From: Epilithonimonas hominis
GTDB lineage: Bacteria; Bacteroidota; Bacteroidia; Flavobacteriales; Weeksellaceae
Direction of reading: 5' to 3'
Assembly: GCF_003730015.1 (NCBI RefSeq)
Contig: NZ_RJTU01000034.1
Span: 1 to 64,000 of the forward strand
DNA: 64,000 bases
Part shown: piece by piece, positions 27,201-35,563 of the stretch
Position numbering within the stretch: position 1 is the first letter of the stretch
How the letters are laid out: every line of letters begins with the position of its first letter
The notes under the pieces: generated by a model
Told to the model about the DNA's origin: nothing
Seen by the model: only the letters and a program-made list of their open reading frames with translations
Databases searched by the model: none
Translations under genes and position numbers: made by a program

Positions 27201-28169
27201 GTGAAGAAAAGTTACTTACTATATAAAATCATTGTTCTTCTAGCTTCGGGAGCAATGATTAGTGTAAAATCTCAGGAGACTTTGCCGTTCTATCAGCAGT
27301 ATCTGGTGGATGGAGATTTCCTTTTTAACCCGGCATTATTAGGTAAAACAGATGATGTGGTTCTTAATATCAATTATCAGAAACAATTTTCACAACTCAG
27401 TGAGTCCCCAAATGTTCAGTCTTTAGGCCTGCATGCCAATGTTTTTGACAGAGTGGGAGCTGGGATTTCGTTTTTTAGAGATCAGAATGGACCTATTTCG
27501 TCTAATGGTTTGATGCTTGGTGCTTCCTATTTTATTCCCATTACAGATGAAGAAGACAGGCAGGATCAGTTTTCTTTCGGTATAGGAACCAATCTTTACA
27601 ATATGAATATCGATTACACGCAGCTCAATCCAGAGCAGCCGGGTGATCAGGTGCTAGGAGAGAATACCAATGATATTTTTATTGCTTATGCCAATCTGGG
27701 AACAGCGATTAAATATAGGGACTTTTTCGCAGGTGTTTCTGTGGTTGATATACCCTTGAGCAATGATATTCCTATTGTGAACGGGATTGAACCGTCACCA
27801 ACTAAATTTTACTTCAATTTAGGATATGACTGGCATTTTGTAGACGGGCTTTACCTGACACCTTCTATGATGATGAACCTTAACACCAATTCTTCAAGAA
27901 TCATAGATTATAACGTGATGGCCACAGCTTTCGGAGAGAAAAGTAATATTTCCGCAGGAATCAGTTTCAGAAGTGCCAAAAGTGCGGTTGGTAGCCAGAA
28001 CCTTGGGCTTTCACCTGTCATCAAAGGGAAAGTAGGATTTCTAACTTTTGGTGCCGTTTACAATATGGGAGTTTCAGAACTGACAGAAAATTTCGGTAAT
28101 AGTTTTATGTTGTCACTTGGATTTAATATAGAAAACTTTATTAATTCCAGAGGTTTCCGTTATAGATAG
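27201..28169 (+). CDS. PorP/SprF family type IX secretion system membrane protein
   Basis: An outer-membrane beta-barrel protein of about 322 residues from a GTG start. The start gives a signal peptide (KKSYLLYKIIVLLASGAMISVKSQ, split here at residue 20) followed by the family opening LPFYQQYLVDGDFLFNPALLG. SprF-like proteins help individual T9SS cargo or gliding adhesins reach the surface. Barrel strands are evident, as in YFIPITDEEDR and FYFNLGYDWHFVDGLYLTPS, and the end NSFMLSLGFNIENF is a typical final strand. The frame is open to 26988 inside rluD, but without a signal sequence. The start is the GTG at 27201; no large secreted partner protein is adjacent, which is unusual for PorP/SprF. 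Confidence 0.8.
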   Translation: MKKSYLLYKIIVLLASGAMISVKSQETLPFYQQYLVDGDFLFNPALLGKTDDVVLNINYQKQFSQLSESPNVQSLGLHANVFDRVGAGISFFRDQNGPISSNGLMLGASYFIPITDEEDRQDQFSFGIGTNLYNMNIDYTQLNPEQPGDQVLGENTNDIFIAYANLGTAIKYRDFFAGVSVVDIPLSNDIPIVNGIEPSPTKFYFNLGYDWHFVDGLYLTPSMMMNLNTNSSRIIDYNVMATAFGEKSNISAGISFRSAKSAVGSQNLGLSPVIKGKVGFLTFGAVYNMGVSELTENFGNSFMLSLGFNIENFINSRGFRYR

Positions 28170-28251
28170 TTTTATTAAATTGTCAATGGTTAATTGTTAA
28201 TGATTTTCAATTTATAACAAACAATTCATAATTAATCATTTATAATTCAGC
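28170..28251. repeat. AT-rich heptamer-phased repeat before hemW
   Basis: ATT or GTT recurs every 7 bp over about nine units (aatgGTT, aattGTT, aatgATT, aacaATT, cataATT, aatcATT, tataATT), up to the hemW start. It matches the repeat in the GSCFA-tatD gap in unit sequence as well as period. Confidence 0.65.
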
Positions 28252-29376
28252 TTGATTTACCTCCATATTCCTTTTTGCAAGCAGAAATGCAGTTATTGCA
28301 ATTTTCATTTTTCGACTTCCTTTAGTTTGAAAGACGAGATGTTATCTGCTATCAAAAAAGAAATCCAACTCAGACACAACGAACTCGAAAATAAAACCCT
28401 GAAATCCCTTTATTTCGGTGGCGGAACACCTTCTGTTCTCAGTGTTGATGAAATCAAATCGTTGATTGATGAAATTCAGAAATATTTCAGTTTTGATAAC
28501 AATATTGAAATTACATTGGAATCCAATCCAGATGATTTGAATAAAAATTTCCTGGAAGAATTATCTCAAACCGAAATCAATCGTTTGTCAATTGGAACCC
28601 AAAGTTTTTTTGATGAAGATTTGAAATTGATGAACCGAGCGCACAATGCGTCCGAAGCAGAAAGCTCGATTAAAAGAGCGCAAGATTTTGGTTTGGAAAA
28701 TATCAGCATCGATCTGATTTATGGTTCGCCGACTTCAAATTTCGAAATCTGGAAAGACAATCTCAGTAAAACCATTGAACTGCAAGTTCCTCACGTTTCG
28801 TCGTACGCTCTTACTGTTGAACCAAAAACAGCTTTGGAAAAATGGATTGAAAATGGAAAAATCCGTTCTCCCGAAGAAACGGAACAGAACCAGGAATTTT
28901 ATTATATGAAAGATTTCCTGAAAGATAATGGATTCGATCATTATGAGATTTCAAATTTTGGAAAGCCGGGATTTCATTCCAAACATAATTCTGCATATTG
29001 GAAATCTGAACCTTATTTAGGAATTGGACCGTCGGCGCATTCTTACAACGGACATTTGGAAAGAAGCTGGAACATCGCCAATAATCCCATTTACATTAAA
29101 AATCTAAACCAAAATATTCTTCCAATAGAAAAGGAAATACTCACGGAAAAAGACAGATTCAACGAAATGATTATGATTGGGTTAAGGACAATTTGGGGTG
29201 TAGATTTGAATAAATTCAATCAAAATTTTTCCTCAGAAGTAATCGATTATCTCAATCAAGAAATCAAGTCAAAAATAGAATCTGGAATTTTGGAAATAGA
29301 AAATAATTACCTTAAAATTCCCGAAAAACATTGGTTTTTAGCAGACGGAATTGCGAGCGATTTATTTATAGTTTAA
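28252..29376 (+). CDS. hemW: Radical SAM heme chaperone HemW
   Basis: A 374-residue radical-SAM protein that delivers heme; it was formerly annotated as oxygen-independent coproporphyrinogen oxidase. It begins IYLHIPFCKQKCSYCNFHF; the CxxxCxxC cluster motif is right at the N-terminus, followed by YFGGGTPSVLS. The fourth cysteine of HemN is replaced, as is normal for HemW. The start is TTG at 28252, because the homologous sequence begins exactly there and no ATG precedes it. The C-terminal HemN-type winged-helix region (FNEMIMIGLRTIWGVDL) is present. Length normal. Confidence 0.88.
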   Translation: MIYLHIPFCKQKCSYCNFHFSTSFSLKDEMLSAIKKEIQLRHNELENKTLKSLYFGGGTPSVLSVDEIKSLIDEIQKYFSFDNNIEITLESNPDDLNKNFLEELSQTEINRLSIGTQSFFDEDLKLMNRAHNASEAESSIKRAQDFGLENISIDLIYGSPTSNFEIWKDNLSKTIELQVPHVSSYALTVEPKTALEKWIENGKIRSPEETEQNQEFYYMKDFLKDNGFDHYEISNFGKPGFHSKHNSAYWKSEPYLGIGPSAHSYNGHLERSWNIANNPIYIKNLNQNILPIEKEILTEKDRFNEMIMIGLRTIWGVDLNKFNQNFSSEVIDYLNQEIKSKIESGILEIENNYLKIPEKHWFLADGIASDLFIV

Positions 29377-29530
29377 AGACTTCGATAAGCTCAGTCAGAC
29401 AATGCACAATTACTATCAAAGTTGTCACATTGAGCTTGTCGAAATGTTTTTCAGAATAAAAATTTCACTATTTTTGTAAAGCTAAATCTTTGCTGAGTTT
29501 TAAGTTTATGCTGAGCCTGTCGAAGTACCT
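29377..29530. repeat. Three copies of the CTGAGCTTGTCGAAG motif
   Basis: In the 231-bp gap before murI: CTTCGATAAGCTCAG near 29382-29396 (inverted), TGAGCTTGTCGAA near 29432-29445 and CTGAGCCTGTCGAAG near 29511-29526. Fragments of a CTTTGCGAAC-type sequence follow. Nothing else is recognised in this gap. Confidence 0.6.
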
Positions 29531-29607
29531 TTGCGAACTTAAAAACATTGTAATGGTCAAAAAAAATGCAAGATTTGCGTTCAAAATAAAAGATAAAAGA
29601 TTATCTC

Positions 29608-30438
29608 TTGAAAAAGAAAAAAGCCGACTATACGCATCTTTCAGCCAATCAGCCAATCGGGATTTTTGATTCCGGCGTTGGTGGATTAACGGTTGCAAAG
29701 GAAATTAAAAGATTATTGCCTAATGAAGATTTAATTTATTTCGGTGATACCAAACATCTTCCTTACGGCGAAAAATCCCGTGAAGCTATTGTTGGTTACT
29801 GTACAAAAATTACCGAGTTCCTTTTAGAAAAAAACTGTAAAGCGATTGTGATTGCATGCAACTCTGCGACAGCTAATGCACTTCAGGAAGTTCAAGAATT
29901 AGTCGCAGACAGGGTTCCTGTGATTGATGTAATTAATCCGGTTGCAGAAAAAGTATCTTACGAAATTCACAATAATGTTGGCGTGATTGCAACTAAAGCA
30001 ACGGTCAACTCTGGGCTTTACAAAAAATCAATCCGAAAGCATAATAAGTTCATCAAAGTGGATGAATTGGCGACACCACTTTTGGTTCCGGCGATTGAAG
30101 AAGGTTTTAAAAATCACCCGATTACACATTCTATTATTTATAATTATCTGAGTAATAGTAAACTGAAAAATATTGAAACCTTGATTCTCGGCTGTACGCA
30201 TTATCCGTTGTTGATAGACGAAATCAAACAATATTACGGAAACCGCGTTCGTGTCATCGATTCTCCAAACATCGTTGCCAGTCAATTAAAAATAATTTTG
30301 GATAAACACAATCTTCTGAACGAGGAAAATCACCAATCTACTTATCAATTTTTCCTGTCAGATATTACCAAAAATTTCGAAAAAATTTCGAAAAAATTCT
30401 TTGGAAAATCAATTGATTTAGATTTGAAAGTTCTCTGA
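29608..30438 (+). CDS. murI: Glutamate racemase
   Basis: Makes D-glutamate for peptidoglycan. The 276-residue protein has both catalytic cysteines, in VIACNSATANA (about residue 87) and LGCTHYPLL (about 198), and the signature IGIFDSGVGGLTV near the N-terminus, plus GDTKHLPYGEKS. The start is TTG at 29608 (Lys-rich KKKKADY tail); no ATG is available before the conserved IGIFDSG. Length normal. It is followed by a convergent glucosaminidase gene. Confidence 0.94.
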   Translation: MKKKKADYTHLSANQPIGIFDSGVGGLTVAKEIKRLLPNEDLIYFGDTKHLPYGEKSREAIVGYCTKITEFLLEKNCKAIVIACNSATANALQEVQELVADRVPVIDVINPVAEKVSYEIHNNVGVIATKATVNSGLYKKSIRKHNKFIKVDELATPLLVPAIEEGFKNHPITHSIIYNYLSNSKLKNIETLILGCTHYPLLIDEIKQYYGNRVRVIDSPNIVASQLKIILDKHNLLNEENHQSTYQFFLSDITKNFEKISKKFFGKSIDLDLKVL

Positions 30439-30564
30439 TTTTCTTTTTTTGCACAGAAAATTCGAAACTATAAAAGATCCTCAATTCCCAATTAAACAGC
30501 GTGTAGTTTGGATTTTGCAGCTTAGAAACTTGTTTATTCTATCTTCGATCAACAATCTAAGGCT

Positions 30565-31008
30565 TCAGAGACCAACTTTCTTTCTTACAAGATTCAGTTT
30601 TTGCTTCCACTCCGCAGGTTTTGTAGAGTATCCGGAAGATGCGATAGCCATAAACCAATTATTATGATCTTGCGAACCTTTTAACTTTTCATAGAATTTC
30701 CTTTTGGAAACCCATTCACAAAATGCACGATAAGAAGCTTTGGAATCAGCAAAACTTTTGAATCTGGAACTATTGATGTCGTTTTTTCCAGTCATTCCAA
30801 AATGGTTGTTCAGAACCTTGCAAGCGGAACTTGTACCACCGCCGGTTTCCATATAAGCGATGGAAAGAATCACCACTGTGGGAATTCCAAACTCCTGAGA
30901 AAGTTCCGTTGCAAAAGCTTTATACTGACTGATGTAAGAATTCTGTGCAGAAATTTTTAAACTGAAAAACAGAATGAAAATCATTAATAATCTGATGAAA
31001 TTCCTCAT
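30565..31008 (-). CDS. Secreted glucosaminidase-domain protein
   Basis: A 147-residue protein with signal peptide MRNFIRLLMIFILFFSLKISAQ, then a single lysozyme-like glucosaminidase domain. The catalytic glutamate is in AYMETGGGTSSACKVLNNHFG (about residues 52-72, core shown), followed by SFADSKASYRAFCEWVSKR. It hydrolyses peptidoglycan glycan chains in the family. It is a small, single-domain form without LysM repeats. It lies 13 bp after rsmD on the same strand and is probably co-transcribed with it. Confidence 0.85.
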   Translation of the reverse strand: MRNFIRLLMIFILFFSLKISAQNSYISQYKAFATELSQEFGIPTVVILSIAYMETGGGTSSACKVLNNHFGMTGKNDINSSRFKSFADSKASYRAFCEWVSKRKFYEKLKGSQDHNNWFMAIASSGYSTKPAEWKQKLNLVRKKVGL

Positions 31009-31021
31009 ATTGTAATCAATT

Positions 31022-31588
31022 TTATTTAGAAATCGGTTCGCTTTGGAAGAATGAGAAACTTACATTTCCGTATTTTCTGGTGTCTTTTAGATTCGGATGA
31101 GTGAATTTTATTCTGCTCTGATGTTCCAGAATGAAAATGCCGTTTGGTTTTAGCAATTCGTTATTAAGAACCAAATCAATCATTTCGTTGTACTTATTTT
31201 CTTCCGTTTCGAAAGGTGCATCAGCAAAAATGATTTCATATTTTTTTTCGTGATTTCTTTTCCTTTTCAGCCAATCAAAAACATCAGCTCGCTGAACATT
31301 CACTTGTAATCCCATATCCAATTCGTTCGCTGTAGAATTGATAAATCCCGCGTGTTTTGGATTCAGTTCAACGGAAGTGATGTCTTTGCAGTCGCGGGAA
31401 GCAAACTCCAAAGTAATGGAGCCGATGCCTGCAAATAGGTCTAAAACCGAGCAAAACTCAAGGTCATATTGGTTGTCAATGATGCTGAACAGCGCTTCCT
31501 TAGCGAAGTCTGTCGTTGGTCTTACATCGAAATTTTTTGGAGCCGCAATTCTTTTGGCTTTCCATTTTCCTGATATGATTCGGAACAT
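31022..31588 (-). CDS. rsmD: 16S rRNA (guanine966-N2)-methyltransferase RsmD-like
   Basis: A 188-residue SAM-dependent methyltransferase acting on 16S rRNA. It opens with RIISGKWKAKRIAAPKN and the family block VRPTTDFAKEALFSII (about residues 22-37). The SAM motif is VLDLFAGIGSITLEFASR (about 48-65). Motif IV is IFADAPFE (about 118-125), where most RsmD proteins have DPPY, so it is a variant. The C-terminal strand FFQSEP is short. It sits between DUF3822 and the glucosaminidase gene; in my knowledge DUF3822 adjacent to rsmD is typical of Flavobacteriia. Confidence 0.88.
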   Translation of the reverse strand: MFRIISGKWKAKRIAAPKNFDVRPTTDFAKEALFSIIDNQYDLEFCSVLDLFAGIGSITLEFASRDCKDITSVELNPKHAGFINSTANELDMGLQVNVQRADVFDWLKRKRNHEKKYEIIFADAPFETEENKYNEMIDLVLNNELLKPNGIFILEHQSRIKFTHPNLKDTRKYGNVSFSFFQSEPISK

Positions 31589-31727
31589 AAATAATTTTTT
31601 TAACGCAAAAAGCGCAAAGATTTTTTAAATGATTAAAAATATATTAAATTTCGCAAAGCTTCTTCGCAACGCTGAGTTTTATGCCTTTGAGAACTTTATA
31701 TCTTGAGCTAATATTATTCTTTACAAA

Positions 31728-32444
31728 TTAATTCAATATAAAACTCTTCTTATGTAGATTATCGAAAACGATTTTCAGATTTGGAACAAACTTCTGCATT
31801 TCTGAGATGAAAGTCTCATTCTCAGTTGTTTCTCCATAAATATAAAAATGAGTTTCAGAGATTCCGAAATCAATTTTACTCAGAGTAAACATTATGAAAT
31901 AAAGAAAATCTACTTCCGAAGCCGCATCCAGATTATTATATAGAACCACTTTTTTATTCTCAATGGCAAAGAATTCTGCCTGCTGATGATAAAGATTGAC
32001 GTGGATTTCTTTTCGATTTTTCACATTCAAAGCATTCAGGAACTTTTCGCCCGAAAAATTGAAATGAACTGGGATTTCCAAAGCTTTAATTTTCTGATAA
32101 AAATCTTTAGGAAAACTATAATAAAACTGAATCCCAAATTTCTTGTTCACAGATAACATCAGTTCCTCAGAATCCCTTTTTACATCAGCATTGTAAGAAA
32201 TCAAATTATATCCCAAATCGTGCTGGTCAAAACCTTCTTCCACGATGGAAAAATGATTGATTGAAGAAATCACAGAGATTTCAGAAAACTTTTCCGAAGC
32301 CAAAACTTCATTCAGATTTTCCTCAACCAGATTTTTTGGTGTGTCTTCATCTTTAAGAAAGATTTTTTCTTCCAGCACTTTTCTGGACTTAGAAATCTGC
32401 CATTGCAAACCATCTTTCGTGAAAAGTAAGGATAATTTCCTCAT
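31728..32444 (-). CDS. DUF3822 family protein
   Basis: A 238-residue protein of unknown function, MRKLSLLFTKDGLQWQISK at the start. Alternating hydrophobic segments and EFFAIENKKVVLYNNLDAASEVDFLYFIMFTLSK (residues about 156-189, core only) suggest an actin-like ATPase fold, as proposed for the family. No signal peptide or membrane helix. It lies upstream of rsmD in the same direction with a 139-bp gap that holds repeat fragments (GCGCAAAG, CTTCGCAACGC) and no clear gene. No function is assigned. Confidence 0.75.
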   Translation of the reverse strand: MRKLSLLFTKDGLQWQISKSRKVLEEKIFLKDEDTPKNLVEENLNEVLASEKFSEISVISSINHFSIVEEGFDQHDLGYNLISYNADVKRDSEELMLSVNKKFGIQFYYSFPKDFYQKIKALEIPVHFNFSGEKFLNALNVKNRKEIHVNLYHQQAEFFAIENKKVVLYNNLDAASEVDFLYFIMFTLSKIDFGISETHFYIYGETTENETFISEMQKFVPNLKIVFDNLHKKSFILN

Positions 32445-32472
32445 ATTTTAATATCAATAAAATTAATTTTTT

Positions 32473-32557
32473 GGGCAACTTAATCCGCCTTCCACTCCCG
32501 CTATTTTTTGCCCTCGCTTTTCCAGTACAAAAATGAGCTCCGTTCAAGTCGGGCTGC
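32473..32557. repeat. Interspersed intergenic element, copy D
   Basis: Begins GGGCAACTTAATCCGCC, has CCACTCCCGCTATTTTTTGCC, and ends AAGTCGGGCTGC. The ends pair with one mismatch. It lies in the 318-bp gap before the thioredoxin-like gene; the rest of the gap is AT-rich with a TATCTTCG box near 32731. Confidence 0.7.
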
Positions 32558-32762
32558 GCATCGTAAAGTTGAAAATGTCAGTAAATTAGCCACCTTGCAG
32601 TACCAATAGAAACCAACTTTTAACAGTCAAATTTTTTTCAGTTTATTATCTCAAAGTCTTCCCAGAGATTTGCAAAGTTAAAAAATTAAAACTTTCCGTC
32701 TTCTAACCCTTCAATTCTTATATTATGGTTATCTTCGCAAGATAATTCGATTTATTTTCACA

Positions 32763-33932
32763 ATGAAAAAAATATCACTTTTACTTATATTAATTATTTC
32801 TCAGCAGGCATTTTCCCAGTATTCTATTAAGTTCGAAGAGTCCAGTTTTGCATCAATTCTAGCCAAAGCAAAAGCAGAAAAAAAACTTGTTTTTATGGAT
32901 GCTTATGCTTCTTGGTGCGGGCCTTGTAAGCTTATGGAAAAAAACGTGTTCACAGATAAGAATGTTGCTGATTTTTATAATAAAAATTTTGTGAATGCAC
33001 GAATAGATATGGAAAAAGGGGAGGGTAGAGACCTTGCCATAAAATATGGTGTGAGAAGTTATCCTACTTTCTTATTCCTAAATGGTGAAGGTGACGTTGT
33101 GGGCAAAGAATTAGGGTACATCCAATCCAAAGAATTTTTGGAACTAGGACAGAAAAATAATAATCCGCAACTGGTCAATACTAATCTTGCAGAAGAATTT
33201 CTAAAAGGAAAGCTGGATCAGGATGGATTGCTCAATTTCATTAAGTTGTACGCTAGCAAAGATCCGATTTTAGCAAAAAAAGCTTCGGAAAAATATTTTA
33301 CTAATAAAAAAGACAAATCATTTAGCGGAGAAGAGATTAATGTTCTTTTGAGTTTTACGCAATCTGTAGATGATGATAATTATAAGATTTTTATAGCTAA
33401 CAAAGCTGCAATTACTGAGTTTTTACCTGAAAAAAATTACACTCAGTTTAATAATTATCTGAAATTGATGAAAATTGTAAGTGAGGCAACGGATGATAAA
33501 ACAAAAACAATCGATGATGCCAAGGTTTTAAAAAAAGGCGAAGGCTTATTCCCAAAAGATGAACTGACAAAAAGTCTAAGTGTGTATAAACTCAATTATT
33601 ATTCTGCTCACGATAATTTTCCAGCTTACGAAAAAACAGCTTTGGAACACTATAAAAACCCAGAGGAATTTAATAGTTCAGAATTACTGGCAGCAGCTAG
33701 CACTATAGGTGAAAAGTCATCGGATCCAAAATCCCTGCAGATGGCAGCAAGATGGGCAGAAAAAGTGGTGATGTCGTCAGAAAATTTTGATTCAACAAGT
33801 ATTTTGGCAACTTTGTATGATAAATTAGGCAAAAAAGAGGAAGCGAAAATGTTCGCCGGTATGGCAGCTAACTTCGCAAAAGAGGAAAATAGGGACGCAG
33901 CAAAAATGATTGAAATCCTGAACAAAAAATAA
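32763..33932 (+). CDS. Thioredoxin-like secreted protein
   Basis: A 389-residue protein with signal peptide MKKISLLLILIISQQAFS. A thioredoxin fold (about residues 20-130) carries the redox motif YASWCGPCKLM (Cys at about 52 and 55). A long helical C-terminal part follows with repeats such as AKKASEKYFTNK and AARWAEKVVMSS, resembling TPR-like helices. It probably acts in the periplasm as a disulfide reductase or electron donor; the partner is not known. The DUF3575-like gene overlaps it by one base (TAATG type), so they form an operon. Confidence 0.85.
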   Translation: MKKISLLLILIISQQAFSQYSIKFEESSFASILAKAKAEKKLVFMDAYASWCGPCKLMEKNVFTDKNVADFYNKNFVNARIDMEKGEGRDLAIKYGVRSYPTFLFLNGEGDVVGKELGYIQSKEFLELGQKNNNPQLVNTNLAEEFLKGKLDQDGLLNFIKLYASKDPILAKKASEKYFTNKKDKSFSGEEINVLLSFTQSVDDDNYKIFIANKAAITEFLPEKNYTQFNNYLKLMKIVSEATDDKTKTIDDAKVLKKGEGLFPKDELTKSLSVYKLNYYSAHDNFPAYEKTALEHYKNPEEFNSSELLAAASTIGEKSSDPKSLQMAARWAEKVVMSSENFDSTSILATLYDKLGKKEEAKMFAGMAANFAKEENRDAAKMIEILNKK

Positions 33933-34555
33933 TGATGAAAAAACTTTTTTTACTGAGTTTCATTAGTGTTATCACTTCCAGTTTTGCGCAAAAAAATGAA
34001 ACATACGTAAAAGCGAATGCTCTTTTTCTTCCGATCGGCATCCTAAACGTGGGAGTAGAACGTAGTTTCGCGGAGCATATAACGGGACAAGCAGATTTGT
34101 TTATCTCACCCTGGAAATCTTTTGCGGGAAAACACGCTCAAGTTTATATGTTGGGTTTTAACGGGAGATATTATTTTAATGAGACTTTTAAAAAGTTTTA
34201 TGTTGGAGTAGACTTTTCGTTGGCACAGTTTAATATTCAAAAGTGGGGTTATTGGAATGATAATTTCTATGTCCACAAAAACGGCGTTACGACACCTTAC
34301 ATTAATTCTAACTTGTACCAGAAAGGATATTCATTTATGTTAGGAGGTCTAGCGGGTTACCAGTTTACGTTAGCTGATCGCTGGAATCTCGACCTTTATT
34401 TAGGATTCGGTACAATGCAAAGTTTTTATAAAGGCTATGACAAGCTGAGTGGTGATAGATATGACAATAACGGTGACTCTATGGGTAGAGAAACCAACAG
34501 AAGCGGTGAGTTCTTGCCTTATAAAGGTGGAGTAATGATTTCGTATAAATTGTAA
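33932..34555 (+). CDS. DUF3575-like outer-membrane protein
   Basis: A 207-residue secreted protein with signal peptide MMKKLFLLSFISVITSSFAQ. It has beta-strands such as ILNVGVERSFAEHITGQADL, MLGFNGRYYFN and FYVGVDFSLAQFN, and a C-terminal strand GGVMISYKL. This is the pattern of DUF3575 barrels. No catalytic motif. Its start ATG overlaps the stop of the thioredoxin-like gene, suggesting coupled translation. The exact family is inferred from the fold pattern. Confidence 0.65.
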   Translation: MMKKLFLLSFISVITSSFAQKNETYVKANALFLPIGILNVGVERSFAEHITGQADLFISPWKSFAGKHAQVYMLGFNGRYYFNETFKKFYVGVDFSLAQFNIQKWGYWNDNFYVHKNGVTTPYINSNLYQKGYSFMLGGLAGYQFTLADRWNLDLYLGFGTMQSFYKGYDKLSGDRYDNNGDSMGRETNRSGEFLPYKGGVMISYKL

Positions 34556-34559
34556 AATT

Positions 34560-34763
34560 ATGATGATAAAGAATCCAAAATACATTTTAATTGCAGCTAT
34601 CACTTTCATCATTATTTTTCTGATGAATTATATTGGAAATGATTCTCCAGACAAGCTTTATAGAGCTTTATTAACTGCTTTTTCAGCGGTAATAGGTTTG
34701 GGAATAGGGATGTGGATTTACAGCAAACGTGACCAAAATGACGAACGTAACAATTTTGATTAA
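34560..34763 (+). CDS. Small two-helix membrane protein
   Basis: A 67-residue protein with two transmembrane helices (about residues 7-25 and 37-55) and a charged end, SKRDQNDERNNFD. It follows the DUF3575-like gene by 4 bp and precedes the LpxH-like gene by 14 bp, so it belongs to the same unit. Alternative start one codon later. Not recognised; function unknown. Confidence 0.6.
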   Translation: MMIKNPKYILIAAITFIIIFLMNYIGNDSPDKLYRALLTAFSAVIGLGIGMWIYSKRDQNDERNNFD

Positions 34764-34777
34764 TTAAACTGATTTTT

Positions 34778-35542
34778 ATGCAGATCGATTTACAATCGGG
34801 CAAAAAAATATATTTCGCTTCCGACCAGCATTTTGGAGTTCCGGATTTACAACAAAGCAGAATACGGGAAGAAAAATTTATACGGTGGATGGATTCTATC
34901 AAGAAAAACGCACAAGTTCTTTTCTTGATGGGCGACCTTTTTGATTTTTGGCACGAGTGGAAATATGTTGTTCCAAAAGGCTATATCAGAGTTTTAGGGA
35001 AAATTGCAGAATTGAAAGATTGTGGTATCGACATCTATTTTTTTGTTGGGAATCACGATTTGTGGATGAAAAATTACTTCGAAGTAGAATTAGGAATTCC
35101 TGTCTTCTTTGAAAAAAAATATTACGAAATCAATAGTAAAAAATTACTTTTAGCGCACGGAGATGGACTTGGTCCTGGAGATAAAGGCTATAAAAGAATG
35201 AAAAAAGTCTTTACGAATCCCTTTGCCCAATGGGCTTTTAGATGGTTGCATCCAGACATTGCAATGAAAATTGCCAACTATATGTCTCAGAAAAATAAGA
35301 TGATTTCTGGAGTTGAAGATCAAAAATTTTTAGGGGAAGATAAAGAGTTCCTGATTCTCTATTCTAAGGAAAAGTTGAAGACAGAAAAGATAGACTATTT
35401 TGTTTACGGTCATCGCCATTTGCCAATGGTTTTGGATTTGCAAAAAGGAGCTAAATATATCAATCTCGGCGATTGGATTTCTTACTTCACTTATGGCGTT
35501 TTTGATGGAGAACAATTTGATCTGAAAAAATTTGAAGATTAA
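34778..35542 (+). CDS. UDP-2,3-diacylglucosamine diphosphatase, LpxH-like
   Basis: A 254-residue calcineurin-like metallophosphoesterase, probably the lipid A step that hydrolyses UDP-2,3-diacylglucosamine to lipid X. Motifs: IYFASDQHFGVPD (about residues 11-23; Asp and His), FLMGDLFDFWHEW (about 49-61), FVGNHDLWM (about 83-91), LLAHGDGLG (about 124-132) and YGHRHLP (about 204-210). The SDQHFG and extended middle loop are typical of the Bacteroidota LpxH2-like type. It is a peripheral cytoplasmic enzyme. Last gene of the small unit; a LuxE-like gene follows after 21 bp. Confidence 0.87.
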   Translation: MQIDLQSGKKIYFASDQHFGVPDLQQSRIREEKFIRWMDSIKKNAQVLFLMGDLFDFWHEWKYVVPKGYIRVLGKIAELKDCGIDIYFFVGNHDLWMKNYFEVELGIPVFFEKKYYEINSKKLLLAHGDGLGPGDKGYKRMKKVFTNPFAQWAFRWLHPDIAMKIANYMSQKNKMISGVEDQKFLGEDKEFLILYSKEKLKTEKIDYFVYGHRHLPMVLDLQKGAKYINLGDWISYFTYGVFDGEQFDLKKFED

Positions 35543-35563
35543 ATTCAAGTATTGAATTGAAAA

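Noticed and set aside
30449-30667. 72-residue plus-strand frame between murI and the glucosaminidase gene
   Set aside because: It overlaps the glucosaminidase gene, has no recognisable domain and no promoter.
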